Assembly: GCA_007133875.1 (NCBI GenBank)
Contig: SLLW01000218.1
Span: 1-12,028 of the forward strand
Direction of reading: 5' to 3'
Source: Balneolales bacterium
Lineage (GTDB): Bacteria; Bacteroidota; Rhodothermia; Balneolales; Natronogracilivirgulaceae
Length of the DNA stretch: 12,028 nt
The position numbers and the translations under genes were made by a program. Under the pieces are notes generated by a model that saw nothing but the letters and a program-made list of their open reading frames with translations, did not search any database and had not been told where the DNA came from. Below are positions 1 to 7,534 of this stretch, piece by piece. Each line of letters starts with the position of its first letter. The stretch's first letter is position 1.

Positions 1-2049
1 ACCATCGCGGGTCGTTACCTTTTCACCATCACTTTTTTGGGTTTGTTTTCCGGTGGAACCGTGCTGATTTTCTTCGGCTTTTTTTCGACTTTCCAGGCCG
101 TTCTGCCCGCCAATACTGCCTGCTACCGTAGTTTTTGCCGGAGCTTTCGGTTTTTTTCCAACCAGTTTGAGGATTTCATCACCAAGAACCTCTTCTTTCT
201 CAAGAAGCAACTCTGCAAGCCGGTCAAAGGCTTTTTTGTGTTTCTTCAGAACGGATTCTGCCCGGTTGTAAGCTTCCTCGAGAATATCATTGACGGCTTT
301 ATCCGCTTCACGAGCGGTTTCATCACTGTATTCTCGCTGGGAACCCATCTGTTCACCCAGGAATACCTCTTCCCGTTGTCCGCCAAGTGCGGTATAACGG
401 AATGTATTACTCATTCCCCAGTCGAGGACCATTTTCCTTGCCAGTTTGGTGACCTGCTTGAGGTCATTCTCGGCTCCGCTGGTGGCTGTATCAAAAATCA
501 TACGTTCGGCAGCGCGGCCTCCCATTATGACGGCCAGCCTGTCGAGCAGGTGTTCTTTGCGATACAGGTATTGATCGCGTTCAGGAAGCTGCTGGGTGAC
601 CCCCATGGCCTGTCCTCTGGGTATGATGGTGACTTTGTGTACCGGGTCGGTGTTATCGAGGGCCGCAGCCACGATGGCGTGTCCTGCTTCGTGATAGGCA
701 AGCAGGCGCCGCTCTTCGTCATCCAGAACAACACCGCGGCGTTCAAGTCCCATGATAATTTTGTCCCGGGCCATGTCGATATCGCGCTGTGATATTTTGT
801 CGCGATCTTCACGGGCGGTCATCATTGCCGCTTCATTGAGCAGGTTTTCCAGATCGGCACCGCTGAAACCGGGTGTTCCCCGGGAGACACTCTCAAAATC
901 GACATCATCGGCCATGGGTTTGCCTTTAGCATGGATATCGAGAATTTTTACCCGGTCTTCCTGTGAAGGAAGTCCTACTTCTACCCTGCGGTTGAAGCGG
1001 CCGGGACGAAGCAGCGCTTTATCCAGAATATCGGGCCGGTTGGTGGCGGCCATCACAATGACACTTTCGTTGGTTTCAAATCCGTCCATTTCAGAGAGCA
1101 ACTGATTCAATGTCTGCTCCCGCTCATCATGCCCCCCGCCAAGGCCGGCTCCGCGCCGTCGTCCAATGGAGTCCAATTCATCGATAAAAATGATTGCCGG
1201 TGAAGCTTCCTTGGCATTTTTGAACATTTCCCGGACCCGTTTGGCACCTACGCCGACCAGCATCTCCATGAAGTCAGAACCGGTAATACTGTAAAACGGT
1301 ACCCCGGCCTCTCCGGCAACAGCCCGGGCCATCAGGGTCTTACCGGTACCCGGAGCGCCGTAAAGCAGTACCCCCTTGGGAACTTTCACTCCCAACTTTT
1401 CGAATTTAGCGGGATTTTTGAGATATGATACAATCTCCTGAAGCTCCCGTTTGGCTTCATCGCCACCGGCGACATCCTCAAAAGTTGTGCGTTTCCCCTC
1501 ACCGGGCTTATGCAGCTTGGCCTGGCTTTTGCCGATGGAAAACATCCCCTGTCCCTGAGAGTTCATTCTCCGGTACCATGTGATGGCGATGATCAGGATC
1601 AGCAGAAACGGCAGGGTCATAAAGAGAAAGTACAACCAGCTGTTGTCCCGTTCCGGTATGGTGGTTACCTCCACATTACTCTCTTCGAGCATGGACATAA
1701 GCTGATCGTCCCCGAAAGAGGGAAGATAGGTCAGGAACTCGGTATAAGAGATGGTATCCCCCTCGGCATTCCTGCGTTGGGCAGGTTCTTTAAGTTGCCC
1801 CTCCACCCGATCTCCCTGGACCGTGACCTCCTTAACATTATTCTCCTTCAACTCGGTCCGGAACTGACTGTACTGAATCTGATCGGGTGAAAACTGTCCG
1901 CCATAATAAGAGTAGAGAATCCAAACTCCGAGAATGGCGGCAATCAGAAAATAAAACATCATGATCCGGGATGGACCAGGTGCCTGGCTGGAAGCCGACG
2001 GATCAGGTTTTTTGGGATGGGGTGCTTTTTTATTCTGGCTTTCTGACAC
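1..2049 (-). CDS. ftsH: ATP-dependent zinc metalloprotease FtsH (C-terminus outside window)
   Basis: FtsH is a membrane-anchored hexameric AAA+ protease that unfolds and degrades membrane and short-lived cytosolic proteins. The reading frame is open for 683 codons from a GTG at 2047-2049 to the window edge, with no stop. An in-frame TAA at 2062-2064 limits the start to this GTG or to the ATG pair at codons 30-31; the GTG gives the expected charged, Pro/Lys-rich cytoplasmic leader. Visible in order: membrane segment at about residues 31-49, periplasmic domain 50-137, second membrane segment 138-159, Walker A GAPGTGKT (231-238), Walker B IIFIDELD, the arginine-finger region [18 protein letters not shown], and zinc site HEAGH (453-457) with third ligand Asp529 in SGAENDLKQ. 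All catalytic residues are present. The pore loop reads FMEMLVG rather than the common FVEMFVG. The visible end is a Lys/Gln/Gly-rich tail. A weak -7-like TATATTTC lies at 2087-2094 on the minus strand. It is divergent from the tRNA gene. Confidence 0.97.
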   Translation of the reverse strand, partial: MSESQNKKAPHPKKPDPSASSQAPGPSRIMMFYFLIAAILGVWILYSYYGGQFSPDQIQYSQFRTELKENNVKEVTVQGDRVEGQLKEPAQRRNAEGDTISYTEFLTYLPSFGDDQLMSMLEESNVEVTTIPERDNSWLYFLFMTLPFLLILIIAITWYRRMNSQGQGMFSIGKSQAKLHKPGEGKRTTFEDVAGGDEAKRELQEIVSYLKNPAKFEKLGVKVPKGVLLYGAPGTGKTLMARAVAGEAGVPFYSITGSDFMEMLVGVGAKRVREMFKNAKEASPAIIFIDELDSIGRRRGAGLGGGHDEREQTLNQLLSEMDGFETNESVIVMAATNRPDILDKALLRPGRFNRRVEVGLPSQEDRVKILDIHAKGKPMADDVDFESVSRGTPGFSGADLENLLNEAAMMTAREDRDKISQRDIDMARDKIIMGLERRGVVLDDEERRLLAYHEAGHAIVAAALDNTDPVHKVTIIPRGQAMGVTQQLPERDQYLYRKEHLLDRLAVIMGGRAAERMIFDTATSGAENDLKQVTKLARKMVLDWGMSNTFRYTALGGQREEVFLGEQMGSQREYSDETAREADKAVNDILEEAYNRAESVLKKHKKAFDRLAELLLEKEEVLGDEILKLVGKKPKAPAKTTVAGSIGGQNGLESRKKAEENQHGSTGKQTQKSDGEKVTTRDG

Positions 2050-2157
2050 GAAAATCTGGGTTTAATAAAAAAATTGATTTAGCCTTGAAATATACACAGA
2101 GTCGGATTTAAAATATATCCCTATTTGATGATACCGGGCATTTGCTCCGCTTTGCCG

Positions 2158-2170
2158 TTCGGTCACCGAA
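2158..2170. repeat. 13-base palindrome between ftsH and tRNA-Leu
   Basis: TTCGGT-C-ACCGAA is a perfect 6+1+6 palindrome in the 238-base gap between the divergent ftsH and tRNA-Leu genes. It is the right size for a dimeric regulator site, but it lies about 110 bases upstream of the ftsH start and no second copy was noticed. Function is unknown; chance occurrence is possible. Confidence 0.3.
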
Positions 2171-2287
2171 TGCAGGAATACACCAACTTATACAAGTAAC
2201 ATGAATCTCTAACGATAGGTTTCAGAATAATATTGAGAAATACCGGGTGTTATTTGAATTCGGGAATTCGTAGATTTAAGCTCTATA

Positions 2288-2369
2288 GCCAGAGTGGCGG
2301 AACTGGTAGACGCGCACGACTCAAACTCGTGTGGCTTCGGCCGTGTGGGTTCGAGTCCCACCTCTGGTA
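2288..2369 (+). tRNA. tRNA-Leu (anticodon CAA)
   Basis: An 82-base class II tRNA that reads UUG codons. The acceptor stem is GCCAGAG (2288-2294) paired with CTCTGGT (2362-2368), with one G-T pair at the end, and discriminator A at 2369. The anticodon stem CACGA/TCGTG encloses the loop CTCAAAC, giving anticodon CAA. A variable arm (GGC-TTCG-GCC) and the T arm GTGGG-TTCGAGT-CCCAC are clear. A long variable arm plus the A discriminator fits leucine. CCA is not encoded (the next bases are C then ATA), so it must be added by the CCA-adding enzyme. It is the only plus-strand gene here and stands alone, not in a tRNA cluster. Just upstream, GAATTCG occurs twice (2256-2262, 2264-2270); I could not assign a promoter with confidence. 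Confidence 0.97.
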
Positions 2370-2370
2370 C

Positions 2371-2407
2371 ATAAAGCCTTGTGAGTATTTTACTTACAAG
2401 GCTTTAT
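2371..2407 (+). terminator. Intrinsic terminator directly after tRNA-Leu
   Basis: The arms 2371-2386 and 2392-2407 pair over 16 positions (15 Watson-Crick pairs and one G-T) around a five-base loop ATTTT. A T-rich stretch (TTATGCTTTT) follows on the plus strand. The hairpin begins two bases after the discriminator base of the tRNA, so it ends the tRNA transcript and also forms its 3' trailer. It may also block read-through from the convergent cupin gene, although the minus-strand side has no T-run. Confidence 0.85.
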
Positions 2408-2473
2408 TTATGCTTTTGTCCTCCGGTGTATTACCTGATGGATTATGCAACCAGGATAATTTTCAGGCGTTTA

Positions 2474-2511
2474 ATGATTACGGTCAGGATTCACGCCCGT
2501 AATCATCCTGA
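2474..2511 (-). terminator. Overlapping inverted repeats at the cupin stop codon; possible weak terminator
   Basis: ATGATTACGG (2474-2483) and CCGTAATCAT (2497-2506) form a 10-base inverted repeat around the stop codon of the cupin gene. A second pair, TCAGGAT (2484-2490) and ATCCTGA (2505-2511), is interleaved with it, so the RNA could fold in two competing ways. No T-run follows on the minus strand, so this is weak as an intrinsic terminator; it may instead protect the 3' end of the mRNA. Confidence 0.35.
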
Positions 2512-3014
2512 ACCCGGATGATATCAGCTTCATCGGAAGGGTTATCGGCATCGGTATGGCGCCAAATTTCGGCAATAACCCCCCATTCATCCGCTCCGAC
2601 CAGCCGGTGCCGCTCTCCTTGTTCCAGTTCCAGTACCGTACCGGGACCTACCGGTCTGGCGGGCTGCTCGTCATTCGTTTTGCTTGTGGCCACTGCAGCA
2701 CTTCCGCCGATAACCTTCCAGATTTCCGATCTGCGGTTGTGATATTGCCAGGAGAGTCTTTTGTGTGGTGCGACCAACAGAATTTTGGGGCTTAGCTTAT
2801 TAAAACCTTTAAAATCTTCCAGACTCAAATGAGGAAAAAATGTTTTAATAAATTGCTCTGCCTGGGACTCATCAATAACAAAATATCCGCCCCAGGGCCG
2901 GGAGAAATCAAAGGAGGCAACGTTCAGCCCCAGCTCTTGTAAATACGTCTGGATCTCTTCAAATATCTGCTCTTTCGATAGTTCGTTAGTAAATCTTAGT
3001 ATCTTTTCCGACAT
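2484..3014 (-). CDS. Cupin protein, mannose-6-phosphate isomerase (type II)-like
   Basis: A 176-residue single-domain protein resembling the C-terminal isomerase domain of bifunctional ManC/AlgA enzymes (fructose-6-P to mannose-6-P). Supporting motifs are RPWGGY (39-44), KRLSWQYHNRRSEIW (85-99), the QGERHRL motif (132-138), IAEIWRH and the family-typical ending ADIIRVQDDYGR. Type II isomerases usually have QxHxHRxEHW; here it reads QYHNRRSEIW, so His92 and Glu97 are kept but Arg94 stands where the second metal-ligand His is expected. Proteins like this are often labelled phosphoheptose isomerase in Bacteroidota genomes, a name I would not trust. The gene lies 39 bases downstream of manB on the same strand, almost surely co-transcribed, which supports a role with mannose phosphates. 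Activity is not proven because of the altered ligand; a sugar-binding or regulatory role is possible. It converges on the tRNA gene. Confidence 0.82.
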   Translation of the reverse strand: MSEKILRFTNELSKEQIFEEIQTYLQELGLNVASFDFSRPWGGYFVIDESQAEQFIKTFFPHLSLEDFKGFNKLSPKILLVAPHKRLSWQYHNRRSEIWKVIGGSAAVATSKTNDEQPARPVGPGTVLELEQGERHRLVGADEWGVIAEIWRHTDADNPSDEADIIRVQDDYGRES

Positions 3015-3053
3015 GTCATTATCCCTTTATTTTCTATTGTAATTAGCACCGCA

Positions 3054-4427
3054 TCACTTCTGTATTTTTGAAAGCAGTTCGTCTGTTTTTTGCTGCATCA
3101 GATCCCGGTCACCCCGGGATTCGACATTCAGACGTAACAGTGGTTCGGTATTGGACAGACGCAAACTAAATCGCCAGGTATCAAATTCAACGGTGAGGCC
3201 GTCCGGATAACTCACCTTTCCACCCAGTTGCTCGTATTCATCGGCAATACGGTTGACAAGTTTCACAGGATCGCCTTCTATCCGTGTATTGAACTCTCCG
3301 CTGACCGGGTACCGTTCGAATGCTTCATCAACCAGTTCCGACATGCGTTTGTCCGTTTGGCTCAGTAATTCAAGCAGTAACAGGAATGGGAGAATACCGG
3401 AGTCGCAATACCAGAAATCCTTGAAATAATGGTGGGCGGACATCTCACCGGCATAGACGGCGTCATCTTCCCTCATTTTAGCCTTGATATAGGCGTGTCC
3501 GGTTTTGCTTAGTACCGGTTCACCGCCATACTTATTGACAATTTCGATGGTATGCCAGGTCAGACGGGGATCATGAACGATTCGGGCACCGGGATACTTT
3601 TCCAGAATCTGCTTTGCCATGAGTCCGACAATATAGTATCCCTCAATAAACCGGCCGTTTTCATCAAAAAAGAAACAGCGGTCAAAGTCGCCGTCGAAAG
3701 CTACCCCGAGATCGGCATTTTTTTCCAGAACCGCACCGGCGGTATCCTCTCTGCACTCCGGCAGCAGCGGATTTGGTACACCGTTCGGGAAGTTGCCATC
3801 CGGTTCTCCGAACATGGGGTAGAGTGTACATGGAAGTTTCGACGAGAGTTTGTTTATCAGCGGACCTGCAGCACCGTTTCCAGAGTTAACGACTACATTC
3901 AGATCCGGCCGAATATCACTGGTGAGCGTATTTGTCACATAGGTGATGAATTCGTCAGAAATATCCCGTTTTTCATAGTCTCCGCACCGTGTTTCTCCCT
4001 CGCCGTCTATGTGCGCAAAAGGGCCGTTATCTGCGACGAGCTGTTTGATGTCATTGAGGCCGGTCTCCCCTCCGACAGGCCGGGCTCCACGGGTAACCAT
4101 CTTACATCCGTTGTACTCTTTGGGATTATGGCTGGCGGTGATCATCATTCCGCCGTCGGTTTCATATTTTCCGGTGGCATAGTAGACCATTTCCGATCCG
4201 CACAGTCCCAGATCAATGACATCAGCTCCGGAGTCCCTCAAACCATTAGACAGTGCCTCTGCAAGTTCCTCGCTGGAAAGCCGTGAATCGTAACCGATAA
4301 CAACCTGTTTTGGGGAAAACCTCGTTGCGAAGGCCTTTCCAAGAGCATACATGAACAAAGTATTGATCTGATCGGGATAAATCCCGCGAATATCATACGC
4401 TTTGAAAGCGGAGGTGTCGATTGTCAT
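3054..4427 (-). CDS. manB: Phosphomannomutase (PMM/PGM family)
   Basis: A 457-residue alpha-D-phosphohexomutase, cytosolic, interconverting mannose-6-P and mannose-1-P; many members also act on glucose phosphates. All four active-site loops are present: the phosphoserine loop TASHNP with Ser99, the magnesium loop DGDFDR (245-250), the sugar-binding loop GEMSAHHYF (327-335) and the phosphate-binding loop RLSNTEP (423-429). Length and the sequences around LCGSEMVYYAT and GEMSAHHYFKDFWYCDSG are closest, from memory, to the CpsG/ManB type, which favours mannose specificity. It sits 102 bases after the ROK gene and 39 bases before the isomerase-like cupin, so the pair covers fructose-6-P to mannose-1-P, the route to GDP-mannose. 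An alternative is use of glucose-1-P released by phosphorolysis of cellobiose, given the nearby cellulase. No clear Shine-Dalgarno sequence is seen, as is usual in this lineage. Confidence 0.93.
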   Translation of the reverse strand: MTIDTSAFKAYDIRGIYPDQINTLFMYALGKAFATRFSPKQVVIGYDSRLSSEELAEALSNGLRDSGADVIDLGLCGSEMVYYATGKYETDGGMMITASHNPKEYNGCKMVTRGARPVGGETGLNDIKQLVADNGPFAHIDGEGETRCGDYEKRDISDEFITYVTNTLTSDIRPDLNVVVNSGNGAAGPLINKLSSKLPCTLYPMFGEPDGNFPNGVPNPLLPECREDTAGAVLEKNADLGVAFDGDFDRCFFFDENGRFIEGYYIVGLMAKQILEKYPGARIVHDPRLTWHTIEIVNKYGGEPVLSKTGHAYIKAKMREDDAVYAGEMSAHHYFKDFWYCDSGILPFLLLLELLSQTDKRMSELVDEAFERYPVSGEFNTRIEGDPVKLVNRIADEYEQLGGKVSYPDGLTVEFDTWRFSLRLSNTEPLLRLNVESRGDRDLMQQKTDELLSKIQK

Positions 4428-4529
4428 AATCTACATTGATAAAAAAAGTCATTTCATAGAAACAGGGTCCGGACTTCCTTTTGAATTTACACGATTGATG
4501 CTATTCGAGCAATTTGAATTTCCCCGGTC

Positions 4530-5771
4530 TCAGTTTGTGCCGTATGTTCGTGCGAAAGTATCGGATGCCGGCCGATGCTGTTTCATCAGCAATTTCGGCA
4601 ATGGAGCAAAGGAAGTGTAGAGCGGCAGGGTTGCCACACCCAAAGCGGCAGCATCGATTCCTGCCGAGGCGATTTGAAATTCCGGTCGGGTTGTTTTACG
4701 GTCGATGCGGTGCGGCGGAAGCGAGTTTTCCAGTTTTTCCAGCAGCGATTTTAACATGGAATCCGGCAGGCGTCCGCCGAAGAAAATCACTTCCGGATCG
4801 ATCAGGTATTCAATGGCGAGAATCAGAGGTGTCAGAAAATGAACACCGGTATCCAGCCATTCCAGCAGTACAGGGTTTTTGTTATCGAAGTAGGTATCGA
4901 GTTCACTGAGGGTGGTAAACGGGTAGCCGGCTTTGCGCATCTTCTTTTGAAGCATGGGCATGTTAAAAAAGCCTCCGAGATGATTGTGTTCATAGGAGTT
5001 TTTGTCATCCATGAAAATCGGAGTCGGAAAATACCCCAATTCACCGGCATTACCGGTGTGACCAGGGTACAGCTGTCCGTTGATCACCAATCCTCCACCC
5101 AGTCCGGCACCGAAATACGTGTAGAAAAATGAGCGGATATGTTTGGCGCGGCCATACCAATGTTCTCCCATGGCAGCGGCTGAAGCATTATTTTCAAGAA
5201 CTACGGGTAACCCAAGTCGTTCCTCGAGCTGCTTTACTACCGGAACATTTTCCCAGCCCGGCAATGCCTCCGGATTGGCGAGATTCACAAATGCACTACC
5301 TTTTGATGATGCCATCGGGCCGGGCAGTACCACTCCTACGCCCCATATCCGTTCCCGTTCCACACCTTCGGCATCAATAAGTTCGTTTGCCGTTGTACAC
5401 ATCCGGTCAATGGCCTCTTCCGGTGAGGGGAAGTCAAGATCGATATTGGTTCGTTGACAAATCTGACCATTCAGGTTCAGCATGACGGCCGTCATGTGAT
5501 CCCGGTCGAAATCGATTCCGATGGAATAGGCGGCACTCTCATTGAGTTTGAGCATGATAGAGGGAGCGCCCCGGCCATCCTGACATCGTGAATCCTCAAG
5601 TACCAGATCAGCAGCCATCAGTTTTTTTGTGATATTGGTTACCGTTTGTGCGGTAAGCTGTGTGCGGCGAGCAATATCTACTCTTGAAAGCGGCCCGTAT
5701 AACCGGATAGTTTCCAGGACAATTCGGTTATTAAACGAATTGGCATACTGTAAGTTTGTACCAACCAACAT
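4530..5771 (-). CDS. ROK-family transcriptional regulator, apparently kinase-dead
   Basis: A 413-residue protein in the NagC/Mlc/XylR style: an N-terminal winged helix-turn-helix (about residues 15-75, recognition region SRVDIARRTQLTAQTVTNIT) and a ROK sugar-kinase-like domain (about 83-385). Such proteins repress sugar-use genes and release DNA when a sugar or sugar phosphate binds. Recognisable ROK parts are GVGVVLPGPM, the glycine-rich FGAGLGGGLVING and GHTGNAGELGY. Two features needed for kinase activity or fold are altered: the usual ENDAN reads ENNAS (193-197), replacing the catalytic Asp with Asn195, and the zinc motif CxCGxxGCxE after GExGH is absent, with His replaced by Tyr247. It is therefore probably a sensor only. 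It lies between the cellulase/transporter unit and manB, all on one strand, so both are candidate targets. TATAAT (5775-5780, minus strand) is only three bases from the start codon. Confidence 0.9.
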   Translation of the reverse strand: MLVGTNLQYANSFNNRIVLETIRLYGPLSRVDIARRTQLTAQTVTNITKKLMAADLVLEDSRCQDGRGAPSIMLKLNESAAYSIGIDFDRDHMTAVMLNLNGQICQRTNIDLDFPSPEEAIDRMCTTANELIDAEGVERERIWGVGVVLPGPMASSKGSAFVNLANPEALPGWENVPVVKQLEERLGLPVVLENNASAAAMGEHWYGRAKHIRSFFYTYFGAGLGGGLVINGQLYPGHTGNAGELGYFPTPIFMDDKNSYEHNHLGGFFNMPMLQKKMRKAGYPFTTLSELDTYFDNKNPVLLEWLDTGVHFLTPLILAIEYLIDPEVIFFGGRLPDSMLKSLLEKLENSLPPHRIDRKTTRPEFQIASAGIDAAALGVATLPLYTSFAPLPKLLMKQHRPASDTFARTYGTN

Positions 5772-5829
5772 GCTATTATACCTTAGAAAGATAAAATTAC
5801 CGCCACTTTTAAGCCCTGAGGAAACGAAA

Positions 5830-5843
5830 CGATTAACCGATTA
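5830..5843. promoter_or_regulatory. Tandem CGATTA hexamers, possible operator upstream of the ROK gene
   Basis: Two identical hexamers separated by AC lie about 60 bases upstream of the ROK start codon, just upstream of the weak promoter candidate. ROK and similar regulators often control their own gene, so position makes an operator possible. The repeat is short and direct rather than palindromic, so chance is a serious alternative. Confidence 0.22.
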
Positions 5844-5929
5844 CTTAACAGAAGCCTTTGTGCCGGTACTATTTGTCATTAAATTTGTGTTGAAGTATAT
5901 ACAGCTGCATAGCGATCGTAACATGCGTA

Positions 5930-5970
5930 AAGAAATAAAAGGGATACGGAGTTTACCCGGCTCCGTATCC
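5930..5970 (-). terminator. Intrinsic terminator of the glycoside hydrolase-symporter operon
   Basis: GGATACGGAG (5942-5951) and CTCCGTATCC (5961-5970) form a perfect 10-base-pair stem with a nine-base loop. Read on the minus strand it is followed by CTTTTATTTCTTT, a typical U-rich tail. It lies about 113 bases after the symporter stop codon and separates that operon from the ROK-manB-cupin cluster. On the plus strand no T-run follows, so it works in one direction. Confidence 0.85.
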
Positions 5971-6083
5971 TGAGAATCATACAATCTGCATACCGTATAT
6001 GCGACCCGTCAGGTCTGCACTGAAAAGGTTTACACCTTAATACGATAATATACTAAAATCAACAGAGAGAAATATTACAGAGA

Positions 6084-7517
6084 TCATAACCTGTTTTCGT
6101 CATCACCCTTCATACCTTCCTCTTCCCGGCGCTCTTCCAGTTCGGTTGTGATCTTGAGCATCGTATTCTCATCCAGTTTGTAGAAATAGATGAATGCACC
6201 GGAGATAAACGCACCTGCCGCCGGAATAAAACTCATCAGGGTACGAATACCCGTAAGTGCAACATCGGTTTGTGCGACACCAGCCTGATAGCCAAATACG
6301 GCGAGCATGTATCCTACCAGAGCCGATCCGAGTGTCCAGCCGAATTTCTGCGAAGTGGTATAAGACGAGAAAATAAGGCCAGTTGCCCTTCGCCCCTGCT
6401 TCCATTCGTTGTAGTCGGCCGCATCGGCATACATGGAGATCAGAAGCGGCAGAATGAGTCCGGCATTAAAGCTGATAACCACCTGAAAAGTAAACATAAG
6501 CCAGATCTGCTCTGCTCCCAGGAAGAAAAAGAAGATACTGGCGATGGTGGCGATCATCATGGATGTGATATAGGCGAATCGTTTTCCAATCCAGGAGGCA
6601 AAGATGGCTGCGAACAGGACCCCGAACAGGTTGGAAGCCTGACCGATCACCATAAAGAACGAACTGAATGGATAGGCCATATCAATGAATGCAAGCTGGA
6701 TTACCCCTTCGGTCTCTACATAATATCGGAAATAGTAGATAATGGTACCGTCACGGACCGCATTAAAAATCAGCGTAAATATGCCGGCCCCCACCAGCAG
6801 CCACCACTGTCTGTTTGCAACAAGATCTTTCAGGTCGTCTTTTAACGAGGTTTTTTGGGTCTTCAGCGGCAACACACGCTCTTTGGTGTTGAAAAACGTA
6901 AAAAACACCATCAAAACGAACATGATCCCGACGACAGTCATAGCCATTTGCCAGCCGAAGGCCTCAGTACCGGGACCACTTTCCAGGGCTGCGAAATAGA
7001 TAGCGAGCGGTTCAACTATGGCAACAATCACCAGACTTCCGGCAAATGCGAAGATAAAGCGGTAACTGCCCAGTTTGGTCCGTTCTTTCGGGTTCGGAGA
7101 CATAACTCCGAGCAGCGCACCATAAGGCACATTAACTACGGTATAGGCCATCATCATCATCAGGTAGGTGATGTAGGCATAGACCAGCTTTCCAGTGTAT
7201 CCAAAATCGGGCGTTGTAAAAGTGAGTACCCCGATGATGGCAAACGGAATAGCAAACCAGAGCAAATACGGTCGGAATTTCCCGTATTTGGTGCTTGTCC
7301 GGTCGGCAATCACCCCCATAAGGGGATCATTCGCCGTGTCCCAGATTCGGGTGACCAGTAACAGGGTACCTGCCGCAGCTGCTGTAATACCAAAGATGTC
7401 GGTATAGAAATAGACCAGGTACATGGTGAAAATTTTCCAGTACATGGAACAGGCAGCATCACCCACGCCATAGCCGATTTTTTCTCTAAGTTTTAGTCTG
7501 TGTGTTTTAGGATCCAT
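6084..7517 (-). CDS. GPH-family sugar:cation symporter (MelB-like)
   Basis: A 477-residue inner-membrane protein of the glycoside-pentoside-hexuronide:cation symporter family within the MFS fold, with about twelve hydrophobic segments. The N-terminal half shows the family pattern: LREKIGYGVGD near residue 11, RIWDTANDPLMG (57-68) and the loop ADRTSTKYGKFRPY. The two acidic residues corresponding to the MelB cation site (Asp60 and Asp64) are kept, so coupling to Na+ or H+ is likely. The C-terminal tail is cytoplasmic, charged and rich in Glu. The substrate cannot be read from sequence; the gene starts 17 bases after the GH9 cellulase stop, so cellobiose, short beta-glucans or related oligosaccharides are the best inference. 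It is the last gene of its operon, followed by a strong terminator. Confidence 0.93.
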   Translation of the reverse strand: MDPKTHRLKLREKIGYGVGDAACSMYWKIFTMYLVYFYTDIFGITAAAAGTLLLVTRIWDTANDPLMGVIADRTSTKYGKFRPYLLWFAIPFAIIGVLTFTTPDFGYTGKLVYAYITYLMMMMAYTVVNVPYGALLGVMSPNPKERTKLGSYRFIFAFAGSLVIVAIVEPLAIYFAALESGPGTEAFGWQMAMTVVGIMFVLMVFFTFFNTKERVLPLKTQKTSLKDDLKDLVANRQWWLLVGAGIFTLIFNAVRDGTIIYYFRYYVETEGVIQLAFIDMAYPFSSFFMVIGQASNLFGVLFAAIFASWIGKRFAYITSMMIATIASIFFFFLGAEQIWLMFTFQVVISFNAGLILPLLISMYADAADYNEWKQGRRATGLIFSSYTTSQKFGWTLGSALVGYMLAVFGYQAGVAQTDVALTGIRTLMSFIPAAGAFISGAFIYFYKLDENTMLKITTELEERREEEGMKGDDENRL

Positions 7518-7534
7518 GATTTAGAATTAGAGCT

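Larger units (their letters stand above)
5772..6083. other. 312-base intergenic region between symporter and ROK gene
   Basis: No credible gene is seen here. From the symporter end it holds about 110 A/T-rich bases of untranslated trailer, the intrinsic terminator at 5942-5970, and then about 160 bases that must contain the ROK promoter. Candidate elements, all on the minus strand and weak: a -7-like TAATTTTA (5792-5799) with TTTC (5821-5824) 21 bases upstream, and TATAAT beside the start codon. A hexamer CGATTA occurs twice, two bases apart (5830-5835 and 5838-5843), next to this candidate promoter and might be an operator for the ROK protein itself. Confidence 0.5.

Noticed and set aside
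37..1890. Several plus-strand open frames of 100-250 codons opposite ftsH
   Set aside because: They are antisense to an intact FtsH with all catalytic motifs and show no recognisable protein features.
2256..2270. GAATTCG repeated twice just upstream of the tRNA
   Set aside because: Short tandem duplication with no link to a known promoter pattern; noted only.
2233..2502. Plus-strand open frame of 89 codons
   Set aside because: It runs through the tRNA-Leu gene and its terminator, so it cannot be a real coding region.
3552..4286. 244-codon plus-strand frame opposite manB
   Set aside because: It is antisense to a clearly conserved phosphomannomutase and has no known motif.
4467..4474. Palindrome GTCCGGAC in the ROK-manB gap
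   Set aside because: Only eight bases, with no extension and no second copy noticed; expected by chance.
5629..5973. 114-codon plus-strand frame reaching into the intergenic region
   Set aside because: It starts inside the ROK gene in antisense and ends in the terminator hairpin; nothing supports it as a gene.
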